Origin: Nonomuraea sp. SYSU D8015
Lineage (GTDB): Bacteria > Actinomycetota > Actinomycetes > Streptosporangiales > Streptosporangiaceae
DNA length: 64,000 bases
Direction: 5' to 3'
Assembly: GCF_008065375.1 (NCBI RefSeq)
Contig: NZ_VJYI01000004.1
Span: 372,001 to 436,000, forward strand
Of this stretch, positions 19,023 through 26,761 are shown in pieces. The translations under genes were made by a program, and so were the position numbers. Each line of letters opens with the position of its first letter. Within the stretch, counting starts at the first letter, position 1. The notes beneath the pieces were generated by a model. That model ran no database searches and had not been told where the DNA came from. It worked only from the letters and a program-made list of their open reading frames with translations.

Positions 19023-19080
19023 ACGGAGCTCCTGCCCGAACGGTGTCGACCAAGATCACCGTTCGGTGCGGGAGCTCCGT
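19023..19080. terminator. Long stem-loop after the RHS gene
   Basis: Two 10-bp perfect stems (ACGGAGCTCC and CCGAACGGTG with their complements) separated by a small internal loop, around an 11-nt loop. There is no T-run on the plus side, but on the minus strand the stem is followed by TTTTCTCTTT, so it would terminate best in the minus direction. It separates the RHS gene from the SDR gene. Confidence 0.6.
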
Positions 19081-19149
19081 CGCCCCGGTGGCGTTCCCGC
19101 GCGCTCTCTCCATAGAATCTTGTTCGGTTCCGATGCGGAGGAGGCAGCA

Positions 19150-19908
19150 GTGAGCGCGTTCGGTCTCAGCGGGAAGCAGGCCCTGGTCACGGGGGCGTCG
19201 AGGGGCATCGGGCGGGCCATCGCACTCGCGTACGCCGAGGCGGGCGCCGACGTCGCACTCGTCTCCCGATCCGCCGACGCGCTCGCCGAGGTGGGCAAGC
19301 AGGTCGAGGCCCTGGGGCGGCGCGCCGTGGTCATCCCCGCCGACCTCACCGACCGCGACGCCGCCAGCGGCGCCGTGGCGGCGGCCGTCGACGGGCTCGG
19401 CCACCTCGACATCGTGGTCAACAACGCCGGCGGGTCGAACTTCCTCGTCGAGTTCAAGGACCTGCGGCTGTCCGGCTGGGACAAGCTCATGCGGCTCAAC
19501 CTCGACTCCGCCATGGTCGTCTGCCACGCGGTGGCCCCGCACCTGCTGGGGCGAGGCTCGGGCGTGGTCATCAACGTGGCCTCGGTGGCGGCGCTCGGAG
19601 CGCCCTTCCTCGCTCCGTACGCCGCGGCGAAGGCCGGGCTGGTGGCGCTCACCAAGACGCTCGCCGTGGAGTGGGCACTGTCCGGGGTGCGGGTGAACGC
19701 GCTGTGCCCCGGCTGGACGGCCACCGAGCTCAACCGCAACCTGTGGGAGGACGAGGCGTCGAACGCCGCCACGGTCGCCACCGTGCCGATGCGGCGGTGG
19801 GGGACCGTGGAGGAGATGGCCCAGCCGGCGGTGTTCCTGGCCAGCGAGGCGTCGGCGTACATGACGGGGCAGGTGCTGTTCGTCGATGGCGGAGCCACCG
19901 CCACCTGA
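19150..19908 (+). CDS. SDR family oxidoreductase
   Basis: NAD(P)-dependent short-chain dehydrogenase/reductase, 252 residues. It shows the cofactor motif TGASRGIG, the structural NNAG, the catalytic Ser in NVASVAAL, the YxxxK pair in PYAAAKAG and the ending FVDGGATAT. The sequence resembles the FabG/3-oxoacyl reductase or glucose-dehydrogenase-like group; substrate unknown. The start is GTG 19150, placed 7 bp after a strong GGAGGAGG site; the upstream GTG at 19066 falls inside the stem-loop and is rejected. Confidence 0.9.
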   Translation: MSAFGLSGKQALVTGASRGIGRAIALAYAEAGADVALVSRSADALAEVGKQVEALGRRAVVIPADLTDRDAASGAVAAAVDGLGHLDIVVNNAGGSNFLVEFKDLRLSGWDKLMRLNLDSAMVVCHAVAPHLLGRGSGVVINVASVAALGAPFLAPYAAAKAGLVALTKTLAVEWALSGVRVNALCPGWTATELNRNLWEDEASNAATVATVPMRRWGTVEEMAQPAVFLASEASAYMTGQVLFVDGGATAT

Positions 19909-20209
19909 CCGCGCCACCTGACCGCGCCCTCTGGCCATGCCGTCCCGGCTCGCCCGCCCTGTCGTGCCGCTCAGCTCGCGCGGTCTGCCGCGGCGGTCTT
20001 GACCCAGGCCGGCCAGCCGTTCCAGCCACCGGACCCGGCAAGGCGCGGTGCGGTGGCGGCGGGACGGCGCTGACGACAGTGGCGCGCCGGAGGAAGACGG
20101 ATCCCGGCATGTCGGAGATTGCGCCGGAGAAAGACTGCGCGCAGTAGCGGTCCGCGTTATGGGGGTATATCGGCATACGACATTGAGTGATTGTCGCCGG
20201 GAACCGGGT

Positions 20210-20223
20210 TACCGTGTGATCCG
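20210..20223 (+). promoter_or_regulatory. Leaderless promoter of the hydrolase gene
   Basis: A TACCGT -10 box ends 7 bp before the GTG start codon and there is no ribosome site, the hallmark of a leaderless actinobacterial mRNA. The 314-bp interval 19909-20222 otherwise holds only a short duplicated CCACCTGACCGCG next to the SDR stop and no gene. Confidence 0.5.
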
Positions 20224-21017
20224 TGCAGCTCTACACGAGATCGGCCGGGACCGGACTCCCGGTTGTGCTGCTTCACGCGTTTCCGCTGTCGTCGGCCATG
20301 TGGCTGGCCCAGCGGGAAGGGCTGGCCAAGGCGTGCCGGGTCATCACCCCCGACCTGCGCGGCTTCGGCGGCTCCCGGCTGGGCGAGGACGAACCGTCGC
20401 TCGACCTCATGGCCGACGACGTCGCCAGGCTGCTCGACGACGAGGGCATCGACAGGGCGGTGGTCGGCGGGCTGTCCATGGGCGGCTACGTCACCATGGC
20501 GTTCTGCCGCCGGCACCCCGACCGGTTGCTCGGCGCCATCCTGGCCGACACCAAGGCCGGCCCCGACCCGGCTCCGGCGAGGGAGAACAGGGAGCGCATC
20601 GCGCAGGCCGTGCTGTCCGAAGGGAGCGACGTGCTGGTCAGCGAGGTGCTGCCGGCGCTCATCGGGCCCACGACCAAGGAGCGGCGCGCCATGGTGTTCG
20701 GCCGCGTCAAAGGGCTGGTGCAGTCCGCGCCGCCGGGCGCCGTCGCCTGGGCGCAGCGGGCCATGGCCGCGCGTCCGGACTCGTTCGACACGCTCGCCGC
20801 GCTGAAGGTGCCGCTGCTGGTCGTCGTGGGCGAGGAGGACGAGCTGTCGCCGCCCGCCGACGCCGAGGCGATGGCGCGCGCCGTGCCCGGAGGCCGGCTG
20901 GAGATCATCCCGAAGGCCGGCCACCTGAGCGCGGTCGAGCAGCCGGAGGCGTTCAACGCGGCGGTGGCCGAGTTTCTCCGTACGGAGCTGGGCGGAGTGC
21001 GTCAGACCCGCGCCTGA
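20223..21017 (+). CDS. Alpha/beta hydrolase
   Basis: Serine hydrolase of 264 residues: oxyanion region LLHAFPLSSAMW, DLRGFGGS, nucleophile GLSMGG, acidic residue in GEEDELS and catalytic His in KAGHLSAVEQP. The pattern is that of the 3-oxoadipate enol-lactonase/haloperoxidase-like group, but no pathway partners are adjacent. It appears to be translated from a leaderless transcript starting at the GTG. It converges with, and overlaps by 16 bp, the AI-2E permease gene. Confidence 0.87.
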   Translation: MQLYTRSAGTGLPVVLLHAFPLSSAMWLAQREGLAKACRVITPDLRGFGGSRLGEDEPSLDLMADDVARLLDDEGIDRAVVGGLSMGGYVTMAFCRRHPDRLLGAILADTKAGPDPAPARENRERIAQAVLSEGSDVLVSEVLPALIGPTTKERRAMVFGRVKGLVQSAPPGAVAWAQRAMAARPDSFDTLAALKVPLLVVVGEEDELSPPADAEAMARAVPGGRLEIIPKAGHLSAVEQPEAFNAAVAEFLRTELGGVRQTRA

Positions 21018-22261
21018 CGCGGGATGACGACCTCGCGGATGATCAACGCGATCGCCGCGGCCACCGGGATGGCCAGCAACGCGCCGACGATGCCCAGCAA
21101 CGCGCCGCCGAACAAGGCGGCGATCACCGTCACGGCGGGTGTCACGTCCACCGAGCGCTTCATCACCCTGGGGTAGATGAGGTAGTTCTCGACCTGCTGG
21201 TAGATCACGAAGAAGATCGCGCAGGCGAGGCCCGCGGGCAGCGACTGCAGCAGCGCCACGCCGGTCACCAGCACCGCGCCGATCGTGGCGCCCACCAGCG
21301 GGATCAGGTCTGTCAGCGCGACGACCAGGGCGAGCGCGAGCGCGTACCGGACGCCGGCGATCGACAGGAAGATCCACGTCAGCACGCCCGCGATGACCGA
21401 GATCAGCACGTTGCCCGCGACGTAGCCGCCGATGCCGGTGAGGATCTGCTCGCTGATCGCGCCGGTGCGCGCCCGGCGCGAGGCCGGGACGAGCTTGAGC
21501 AGGTAGTCCTTGATCGTGTGCAGCGAGCCGAGGAAGTAGAGCATGAGCACCAGCAGCGTCACGGTGGTGAACACACCGTCCAGCACCACCAGCCCCGCGC
21601 CCATGATCCCGCTGGCCAGCGACGGCCCCAGCGTGCCGGTCACGAACGCCGTGAGCTGCGAGACGATCTTGTATTCGGCGTCGAGCTGCTGCACCGTCGG
21701 ATGTTTGCTGAGCTCGTTGAGCAGCCCCGGCACCGCCGCGACGAACTCCGACAACTGCTGGCCCACCGGCGGCACCACTGCCAGGCCGAACAGCACGAAC
21801 GCCACGATGACCCCGGCGAACACGATCGAGATCGCGCCCCGCCTGGCCAGTCCGCGGCGCTGTAACGCCTCGACGGCCGGGTTGAGGCCGACGGCCAGGA
21901 ACATGGCCACCACGACCAGGATGATCGTGCTCAGCGAGTTGACGACCATCTGCGCGAGCGCGATCGCCGTCAGCACCCCGAGCCCGCCGACCAGCCCGAA
22001 CAGGAACGGGCCCCGAGCGAGCGGCTTCCCCGGCAATCCGTACGGCCTGGTCTCGGAGTCCTCCTCGGACTCGACCGGCACCGCCTCGCCCCGGGACTCC
22101 GGGACCGCGGCCGCCGTCTCCTCCCGCGCCTCGGTCCCGGGCTCTTCCCGCGCCTCGGTCCCGGGCTCTTCCCGCGCCTCGGTCCCGGGCTCTTCCCGCG
22201 CCTCGGTCGTCGGCTCCTCCCGATCTCGTCCGGCGGCCGTGGACTCGGCTTCTGTGGACAA
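21002..22261 (-). CDS. AI-2E family transporter (PerM/UPF0118)
   Basis: Integral membrane protein of about 419 residues with roughly eight helices. After an acidic cytoplasmic tail come paired helices (VLTAIALAQMVVNSLSTIIL, IVFAGVIVAFVLFGLAVV), a long soluble loop, then ALVVALTDLIPLVGATIGAV, the signature of the family. Members export small molecules or ions (AI-2, Na+/H+ are examples), but substrate is not predictable. I choose the TTG at 22261, preceded by GGGGG, because the first in-frame TTG (22330) abuts a terminator hairpin and has no ribosome site. The N-terminal tail contains a tandem EPGTEARE repeat. Confidence 0.82.
   Translation of the reverse strand: MSTEAESTAAGRDREEPTTEAREEPGTEAREEPGTEAREEPGTEAREETAAAVPESRGEAVPVESEEDSETRPYGLPGKPLARGPFLFGLVGGLGVLTAIALAQMVVNSLSTIILVVVAMFLAVGLNPAVEALQRRGLARRGAISIVFAGVIVAFVLFGLAVVPPVGQQLSEFVAAVPGLLNELSKHPTVQQLDAEYKIVSQLTAFVTGTLGPSLASGIMGAGLVVLDGVFTTVTLLVLMLYFLGSLHTIKDYLLKLVPASRRARTGAISEQILTGIGGYVAGNVLISVIAGVLTWIFLSIAGVRYALALALVVALTDLIPLVGATIGAVLVTGVALLQSLPAGLACAIFFVIYQQVENYLIYPRVMKRSVDVTPAVTVIAALFGGALLGIVGALLAIPVAAAIALIIREVVIPRQARV
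22123..22208 (-). repeat. 24-bp tandem repeat, 3.6 copies, in the AI-2E transporter tail
   Basis: Three perfect 24-bp copies plus a partial one, encoding the octapeptide EPGTEARE in the cytoplasmic N-terminus. Copy number is likely to vary between strains. Confidence 0.9.
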
Positions 22262-22330
22262 GGCAACCCCCAGGATGGTCGGCGACGAACTCGGCGGGCG
22301 GCGCTCCGGTGCGTACCCGCCCGACGACAA

Positions 22331-22370
22331 GGAGAGAGCCTAGCGACCATCCGGTCGCCAGGCTCTCTCC
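22331..22370 (-). terminator. Terminator hairpin after the FilP-like gene
   Basis: GGAGAGAGCCT-A-GCGACC pairs with GGTCGC-C-AGGCTCTCTCC across a 4-nt loop, an 18-bp stem with one mismatch. It ends the FilP-like gene and shields the AI-2E gene downstream. Confidence 0.75.
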
Positions 22371-22402
22371 CAGCCGTCATTCAGCCCCCGTGAAGCCGGT
22401 GT

Positions 22403-23710
22403 CTACTCCTGCCACCACTCCGCGTCGTCCTCGGCCTTGGCCTCGACCTTGGGAGCGGGCGTCGCGGCCGGGGCCGGGGCGGGCGGCTCGACCACGGGTG
22501 CGGGCGCGGGCGCGGCGAGCGCGGGCTTCGGCGGGGCCGCCGTGACCGCGGGCTCGGGGTCCATGCCCGGCAGGGCGGCGCCACCGAGCAGCTGGCGCAG
22601 CTGCGCGAGGTGGCTGGTGATGCTGTCGCGCTGGCGGGTGAGCTCGTCGACCTGGCGCTGCATCGTCGCGCGGGTGCGCTCGGCCTCGTTCTTCGCCTCG
22701 GTGACGATCGTCTCGGCGCTGGACTTGGCGTCGGCCACGATGGTCTCGGCGCTCTTGCGGGCGTTGGCGACGAGCTGCTTGGCGTGCAGGTCGGCCTCGC
22801 GGCGGGTCTGCTCGGCCTGCTGGGTCGCCTTGGTGGCCCGGGACTCGGCCGTGGCGGCGCGCTGCTCGGCCTCGGCGACCAGCTTCTGCGTGGCGGCCTG
22901 GGCGGTGGCGTGACGCTCGGCCTCCTGGCGCTCGGCCTCCTCGCGGCGGGCGGCCAGCTGGATCTCGAACTCCGCCTCGTCCTGCGCCCGCTTGGCCTCG
23001 GACTCCTCCAGCACCCGCTGAGCCTGCGCGCGCATCTCGTCGGCCTGCCGCTTGGCGGTGGTCAGCACCTCGTCGCGCTCGCGCTTGGTCGAGGCCCGCA
23101 GCTGGGCGACCTCGCGCTCGGTGGTCGTGCGGAGCTTGGCGATCTCGCGCTCGGCGTCGGCCCGCTTCTCCGCCACCTCGTGGTCGGCCGTGGCCCGCAG
23201 CTTGGCGACCTCGCGCTCGGTGGTGTTGGTGAGCTCGTCGGCCTCGCGGCGAGCGGTCGAGCGGATCTCGTCGGCGTCGCGCTCGGCGGCGGTGCGCATC
23301 TCGTCGCTCTCGCGCGTGGCCTGCGCCCGCTTCTCGGCGGCCTCGGCCTCGGCGGCGGCGCGCACGTCGGCGGCCTCGACCTTGGCGGCGGCCTTGATCT
23401 CGTTCGCCTCGGACCTGGCGGCCTGCACCAGCTCCGTGGCCTGCTCCTCGGCGAGGCGGAGCAGCTGCTCGATGCGGGCGCCGAGACCGGAATAGGTCGG
23501 GCGCTCCTGCTCCTGCAGCTGCCGCTGGGAGTCGGACAGATCGCGCTGCAGGCTGGCGACTTGCTCGCGCGCCTGGCGCAGCTCTTGGTCGAGTTGCTTG
23601 AGGTGATCGTGGACCTGATGACGGTCGTAGCCACGGAGCACCACGTCGAACTCGCGTGCTGGGGCGTCCTCGAAGAAGTTGTTGAGCTGGGCGTCGATGT
23701 CGGACTGCAT
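22403..23710 (-). CDS. DivIVA-like coiled-coil protein of the FilP/Scy type
   Basis: A 435-residue cytoskeletal protein. The N-terminus (FDVVLRGYDRHQVHDHLKQL) is a DivIVA-like lipid/pole-binding domain. From about residue 60 to 370 it is one long Ala/Glu/Arg coiled coil with repeating blocks such as ADEMRTAAERDADEIRSTA. The end is Pro/Ala-rich and closes in EWWQE. In Streptomyces coelicolor the polarisome proteins Scy and FilP sit next to methylmalonyl-CoA epimerase and a thiolase, exactly the neighbours seen here, so a role in tip growth or cell-shape control is likely (inference from synteny). Start chosen at 23710 (MQSDIDAQLNNFF), with AGGAT upstream. Confidence 0.85.
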   Translation of the reverse strand: MQSDIDAQLNNFFEDAPAREFDVVLRGYDRHQVHDHLKQLDQELRQAREQVASLQRDLSDSQRQLQEQERPTYSGLGARIEQLLRLAEEQATELVQAARSEANEIKAAAKVEAADVRAAAEAEAAEKRAQATRESDEMRTAAERDADEIRSTARREADELTNTTEREVAKLRATADHEVAEKRADAEREIAKLRTTTEREVAQLRASTKRERDEVLTTAKRQADEMRAQAQRVLEESEAKRAQDEAEFEIQLAARREEAERQEAERHATAQAATQKLVAEAEQRAATAESRATKATQQAEQTRREADLHAKQLVANARKSAETIVADAKSSAETIVTEAKNEAERTRATMQRQVDELTRQRDSITSHLAQLRQLLGGAALPGMDPEPAVTAAPPKPALAAPAPAPVVEPPAPAPAATPAPKVEAKAEDDAEWWQE

Positions 23711-23902
23711 GGAGGCTCGATCCTGGGTTGTCGAGACGGCTACACGGGCCGGACGGGGGGTTCGGGGCATCCGAGCCAGGAGCCTGTGCCTCGCGGCAGG
23801 CTCCATGTCCGGTGGAAGGTCAAGCGTACTCCGCTGCCGCCAGCTGCGAAGCCCCGTCCAAGTTTCTGCGTGACTAGTTACATTTGAACCTTTTGTGGCG
23901 AT

Positions 23903-24328
23903 TTACAGGGGCTTGGCCGCCTGGACCAACTCCGTCAGCATTCCCCCCACATCCTTGGGATGCAGGAAGGCGATCTGCGAGCCCATCGACCCGTGCCTGG
24001 GATGCTCGTCCAGGAGCCTCACACCCTTCTCGCCGATCTTAGCCATGCTTTCGGTGACGTCGCGTACACCGAATGCAACATGATGAACGCCTTCGCCGCG
24101 CTTGGCGAGGAATTTTCCCACAGGTGAGTCTTCGGAGAGAGGTTCCAGAAGCTGAATGTAGGAGCCCCCGCCTTCGCCGTCGGCGATGTGCAGCATGGCC
24201 TCTTTAACGCCTTGTTCCTCGTTGACCTCCCTGGCCACGACGGTGAGCTCGAACGTCTCGGAGAAGAAGGCGATCTTCTCTTCGAGGTTCCTGCACGCGA
24301 TACCGATGTGGTCGATCCGCATGAACAT
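23903..24328 (-). CDS. mce: Methylmalonyl-CoA epimerase
   Basis: Interconverts (2S)- and (2R)-methylmalonyl-CoA, linking propionyl-CoA to succinyl-CoA through the B12-dependent mutase. It is a 141-residue vicinal-oxygen-chelate protein. Metal ligands are the His of RIDHIGIA, the His pair region GVHHVAFGV and the Glu in GMLTELVQ; the family motif HPKDVGGMLTELV is intact. A textbook ribosome site (GGAGGTAGG) precedes ATG 24328. Divergent from the thiolase gene, 85 bp apart. Confidence 0.95.
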   Translation of the reverse strand: MFMRIDHIGIACRNLEEKIAFFSETFELTVVAREVNEEQGVKEAMLHIADGEGGGSYIQLLEPLSEDSPVGKFLAKRGEGVHHVAFGVRDVTESMAKIGEKGVRLLDEHPRHGSMGSQIAFLHPKDVGGMLTELVQAAKPL

Positions 24329-24413
24329 GTGTGGCCTACCTCCATAGCGGACGGCGTTCTACTCGTGGGTATCGTGTCAAAGTACCGACGCGCGAGCACA
24401 GGAGGCCGTTGTC

Positions 24414-25601
24414 ATGTCAGGTTCCGTCATCGTCGCCGGAGCTCGCACCCCCATCGGCAAGCTGCTGGGAGCCCTGTCCGGTCAGTCGGCCGTCGAGCTG
24501 GGCGGCATCGCCATCAAGGCCGCGCTGAAGCGGGCCGGAGTGGCGCCGGAGGCGGTCGAGTACGTGATCATGGGCCAGGTCCTGCAGGCCGGCGCCGGCC
24601 AGATCCCCTCGCGCCAGGCCGCCGTCAAGGCCGGCATCCCGATGACCGTGCCCTCCATCACCATCAACAAGGTCTGCCTGTCGGGCCTCGACGCGATCGC
24701 CCTGGCCGACCAGCTCATCCGGGCCGGCGAGTTCGACATCGTGGTGGCCGGCGGCATGGAGTCCATGACCAACGCCCCCCACCTGCTTCCCGGGCTGCGC
24801 AAGGGCGTCAAGTACGGCGGCTCCGACGTGATCGACTCGATGGCCCACGACGGCCTGTTCTGCGCCTTCGACCAGTGCGCGATGGGGGAGTCGACCGAGC
24901 GCTACAACGCCAGGCTCGGCATCGGCCGCGAGGAGCAGGACGCCCTGTCGGCCCGCTCCCACCAGCTCGCCGCCGCCGCGATCAAGAACGGTGTCTTCGA
25001 CGACGAGATCGTCCCGGTGGAGATCCCGCAGCGGCGCGGTGAGCCCGTGGTCGTCAAGGAGGACGAGGGCGTACGCGGCGACACCACCGTGGAGACGCTG
25101 GCCAAGCTCCGCCCGGCCTTCGCCGCCGACGGCACGATCACGGCCGGCTCGGCCTCCCAGATCTCCGACGGCGCCTGCGCCGTGGTCGTCATGTCCAAGG
25201 CGAAGGCCGAGGAGCTGGGCCTGGAGTGGCTGGCGGAGATCGGCAGGCACGGCAACGTGGCCGGCCCGGACGCGTCGCTGCAGTCGCAGCCGGCCAACGC
25301 CATCAAGCAGGCGATGGCCAAGCAGGGCGTGACCGCCGACGACCTCGACCTGATCGAGATCAACGAGGCGTTCGCCAGCGTGGTCCTGCAGTCGGCCAAG
25401 GAACTCGGCGTGCCCTTGGAGAAGGTGAACGTCAACGGTGGCGGCATCGCCCTGGGCCACCCGATCGGCGCGTCGGGCGCCAGGATCGTGCTGACGCTGG
25501 CCCATGAGCTGAAGCGCAGGGGCGGCGGTCTGGGCGCAGCCGGCCTCTGCGGCGGCGGCGGCCAGGGCGACGCCCTCCTCATCACCGTCCCGAAGCGCTA
25601 G
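24414..25601 (+). CDS. Acetyl-CoA C-acetyltransferase (thiolase)
   Basis: Condenses or cleaves acetoacetyl-CoA, for fatty-acid degradation, polyester or ethylmalonyl-CoA routes. It is 395 residues long, normal for biosynthetic-type thiolases. The nucleophilic Cys is in NKVCLSG (about Cys88), and the C-terminal catalytic elements are GGGIALGHPIGASGAR (His) and CGGGGQGDAL (second Cys). An AGGAGG site lies 8 bp before the ATG. The divergent pair with methylmalonyl-CoA epimerase is conserved in actinomycetes. Confidence 0.95.
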   Translation: MSGSVIVAGARTPIGKLLGALSGQSAVELGGIAIKAALKRAGVAPEAVEYVIMGQVLQAGAGQIPSRQAAVKAGIPMTVPSITINKVCLSGLDAIALADQLIRAGEFDIVVAGGMESMTNAPHLLPGLRKGVKYGGSDVIDSMAHDGLFCAFDQCAMGESTERYNARLGIGREEQDALSARSHQLAAAAIKNGVFDDEIVPVEIPQRRGEPVVVKEDEGVRGDTTVETLAKLRPAFAADGTITAGSASQISDGACAVVVMSKAKAEELGLEWLAEIGRHGNVAGPDASLQSQPANAIKQAMAKQGVTADDLDLIEINEAFASVVLQSAKELGVPLEKVNVNGGGIALGHPIGASGARIVLTLAHELKRRGGGLGAAGLCGGGGQGDALLITVPKR

Positions 25602-25624
25602 GCCCTACGCCCGGGCGTGGGCCT
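25600..25624. terminator. Bidirectional terminator between convergent genes
   Basis: AGGCCCTACGCC pairs with GGCGTGGGCCT with a single bulge. It sits immediately after the thiolase stop codon, between two converging genes. Confidence 0.5.
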
Positions 25625-25643
25625 GATCCAGAGCCGCTCCTGG

Positions 25644-25991
25644 TCAGGCACACGCCTGGGCGATGGCGTCTATCCAGGCCCGGCGCCTGTTCACCACGAA
25701 GCGAACCTCCGCTCCGCCCTTCAGGACGACCTTCATGCCGTTCGGCACGATGCGCAGCGTGTTGACCGACGTGACCGAGATGATCTCATCGAGCGGCCAC
25801 ACGCAGACGCCCACCTGGAAGTTCATGCTGTGGGAGCGGAAGACGAGCCACTTGCTGGTCAGCCACAACTGGCCGCCCACGGCGTCCATGCCGCGCCACA
25901 GGTTCGCCAAGCCCTGGCGGAGAATCCTCTCGCCCGGTGCGGCGACGATCTCGGTGCTCCGGAACACCATGTCGAATTCCCGCTCTTCCAT
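25644..25991 (-). CDS. GRAM/PH-like domain protein
   Basis: A 115-residue soluble protein made of a single GRAM (PH-like) domain: GQLWLTSKWLVFRSHS, then WPLDEIISVTSVNTL and a closing strand with RRAWIDAI. GRAM domains bind lipids or proteins; no catalytic motif is present. Start is ATG 25991, or ATG 25970, which has a better upstream purine run. Function unknown. Confidence 0.78.
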   Translation of the reverse strand: MEEREFDMVFRSTEIVAAPGERILRQGLANLWRGMDAVGGQLWLTSKWLVFRSHSMNFQVGVCVWPLDEIISVTSVNTLRIVPNGMKVVLKGGAEVRFVVNRRRAWIDAIAQACA

Positions 25992-26073
25992 GACGCCTGT
26001 CTACAGGGAGCCGCGGGGCTCCACAAGGAGGAGGCAGGGCCTTCGCCGTCAGCCGGGGTGATGTAAAAAATTC

Positions 26074-26108
26074 TAGACATGGTGTCCATGTTGCTTTACA
26101 TTCGAGGC
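26074..26108 (+). promoter_or_regulatory. Leaderless promoter with a 15-bp operator
   Basis: A TAGACA -35-like box, 17-bp spacer and TACATT -10 box end 6 bp before the ATG at 26109. Between the boxes lies the perfect palindrome ACATGG-TGT-CCATGT (26077-26091). The Xre regulator made by this operon is the likely ligand, giving autoregulation. Confidence 0.6.
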
Positions 26109-26537
26109 ATGGCATCCGAAGAGAAACGCGCGTGGATCATGGTGGTGGTCTCGGTCTGCGCGTACGGGGCGTACCTCGCGGTCATCCTCGGCAGGGCGGG
26201 CAGCGCCCCGCTCACCGAGGTGGCGTACGTGGCGCCGCTTCTGTGGAGCGTCGGCGGCTCCATCGTGGCGTCGATCGTGCTGTTCATCGCGGTCAGCATG
26301 ATGTCGCCGGCCGACGTCGGCAAGAAGGACCAGCGCGACCGGGACATCCACCGCTACGGCGAATACGCCGGCCAGTTCTTCCTCGTCGCCGGCGCGATCG
26401 CGGCGCTCGTCATGGCGATGGCCGAGCTGGACCACTTCTGGATCGCCAACGCGCTCTACCTGGGGTTCGTCCTGCAGGCCGTCCTCGGCTCCACACTCAA
26501 GATCATCGCCTACCGTCGCGGGCTGCCCTCATGGTGA
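26109..26537 (+). CDS. Small four-helix membrane protein paired with an Xre regulator
   Basis: A 142-residue integral membrane protein with four predicted helices (AWIMVVVSVCAYGAYLAVIL, ending IAYRRGLPSW). It belongs to the small membrane partners that precede short Xre/HTH regulators in many bacteria (DUF2178-like arrangement). The start lies right after a promoter with no ribosome site. The stop overlaps the regulator start as GTGA. Function unknown; it may sense a membrane state for the regulator (inference). Confidence 0.78.
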   Translation: MASEEKRAWIMVVVSVCAYGAYLAVILGRAGSAPLTEVAYVAPLLWSVGGSIVASIVLFIAVSMMSPADVGKKDQRDRDIHRYGEYAGQFFLVAGAIAALVMAMAELDHFWIANALYLGFVLQAVLGSTLKIIAYRRGLPSW

Positions 26538-26761
26538 AGTCCACGAAGGTCACGAACTCGATCCGCGCCCTGCGCTTCGCGCACGGCGAGATGACGCAGG
26601 CGGAGCTTGCCGACCGCGTCGGCGTCACAAGGCAGACCATCATCGCCATCGAGCAGGGCCGCTACTCGCCGTCCCTGGAGATGGCCTTCCAGATCGCGCG
26701 GGTCTTCGGCGTCCCGCTCGACGACGTGTTCCAGTACCCGGACGGAGACCAGGAGAAATGA
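26534..26761 (+). CDS. Xre/HTH_3 family transcriptional regulator
   Basis: A 75-residue single-domain DNA-binding protein. The helix-turn-helix is complete: MTQAELADRVGVTRQTIIAI, then EQGRYSPSLEMAFQIARVFG and DDVFQYP. The start is GTG 26534 overlapping the previous stop (ATG 26531 also possible); the stop overlaps the oxidoreductase ATG as ATGA. All three genes are thus translationally coupled. It probably represses the operon through the palindrome at 26077-26091. Confidence 0.88.
   Translation: MKSTKVTNSIRALRFAHGEMTQAELADRVGVTRQTIIAIEQGRYSPSLEMAFQIARVFGVPLDDVFQYPDGDQEK

Noticed and set aside
22261..22330. Upstream TTG start for the AI-2E transporter
   Set aside because: It abuts the terminator of the preceding gene and has no ribosome site; TTG 22261 behind GGGGG is preferred.
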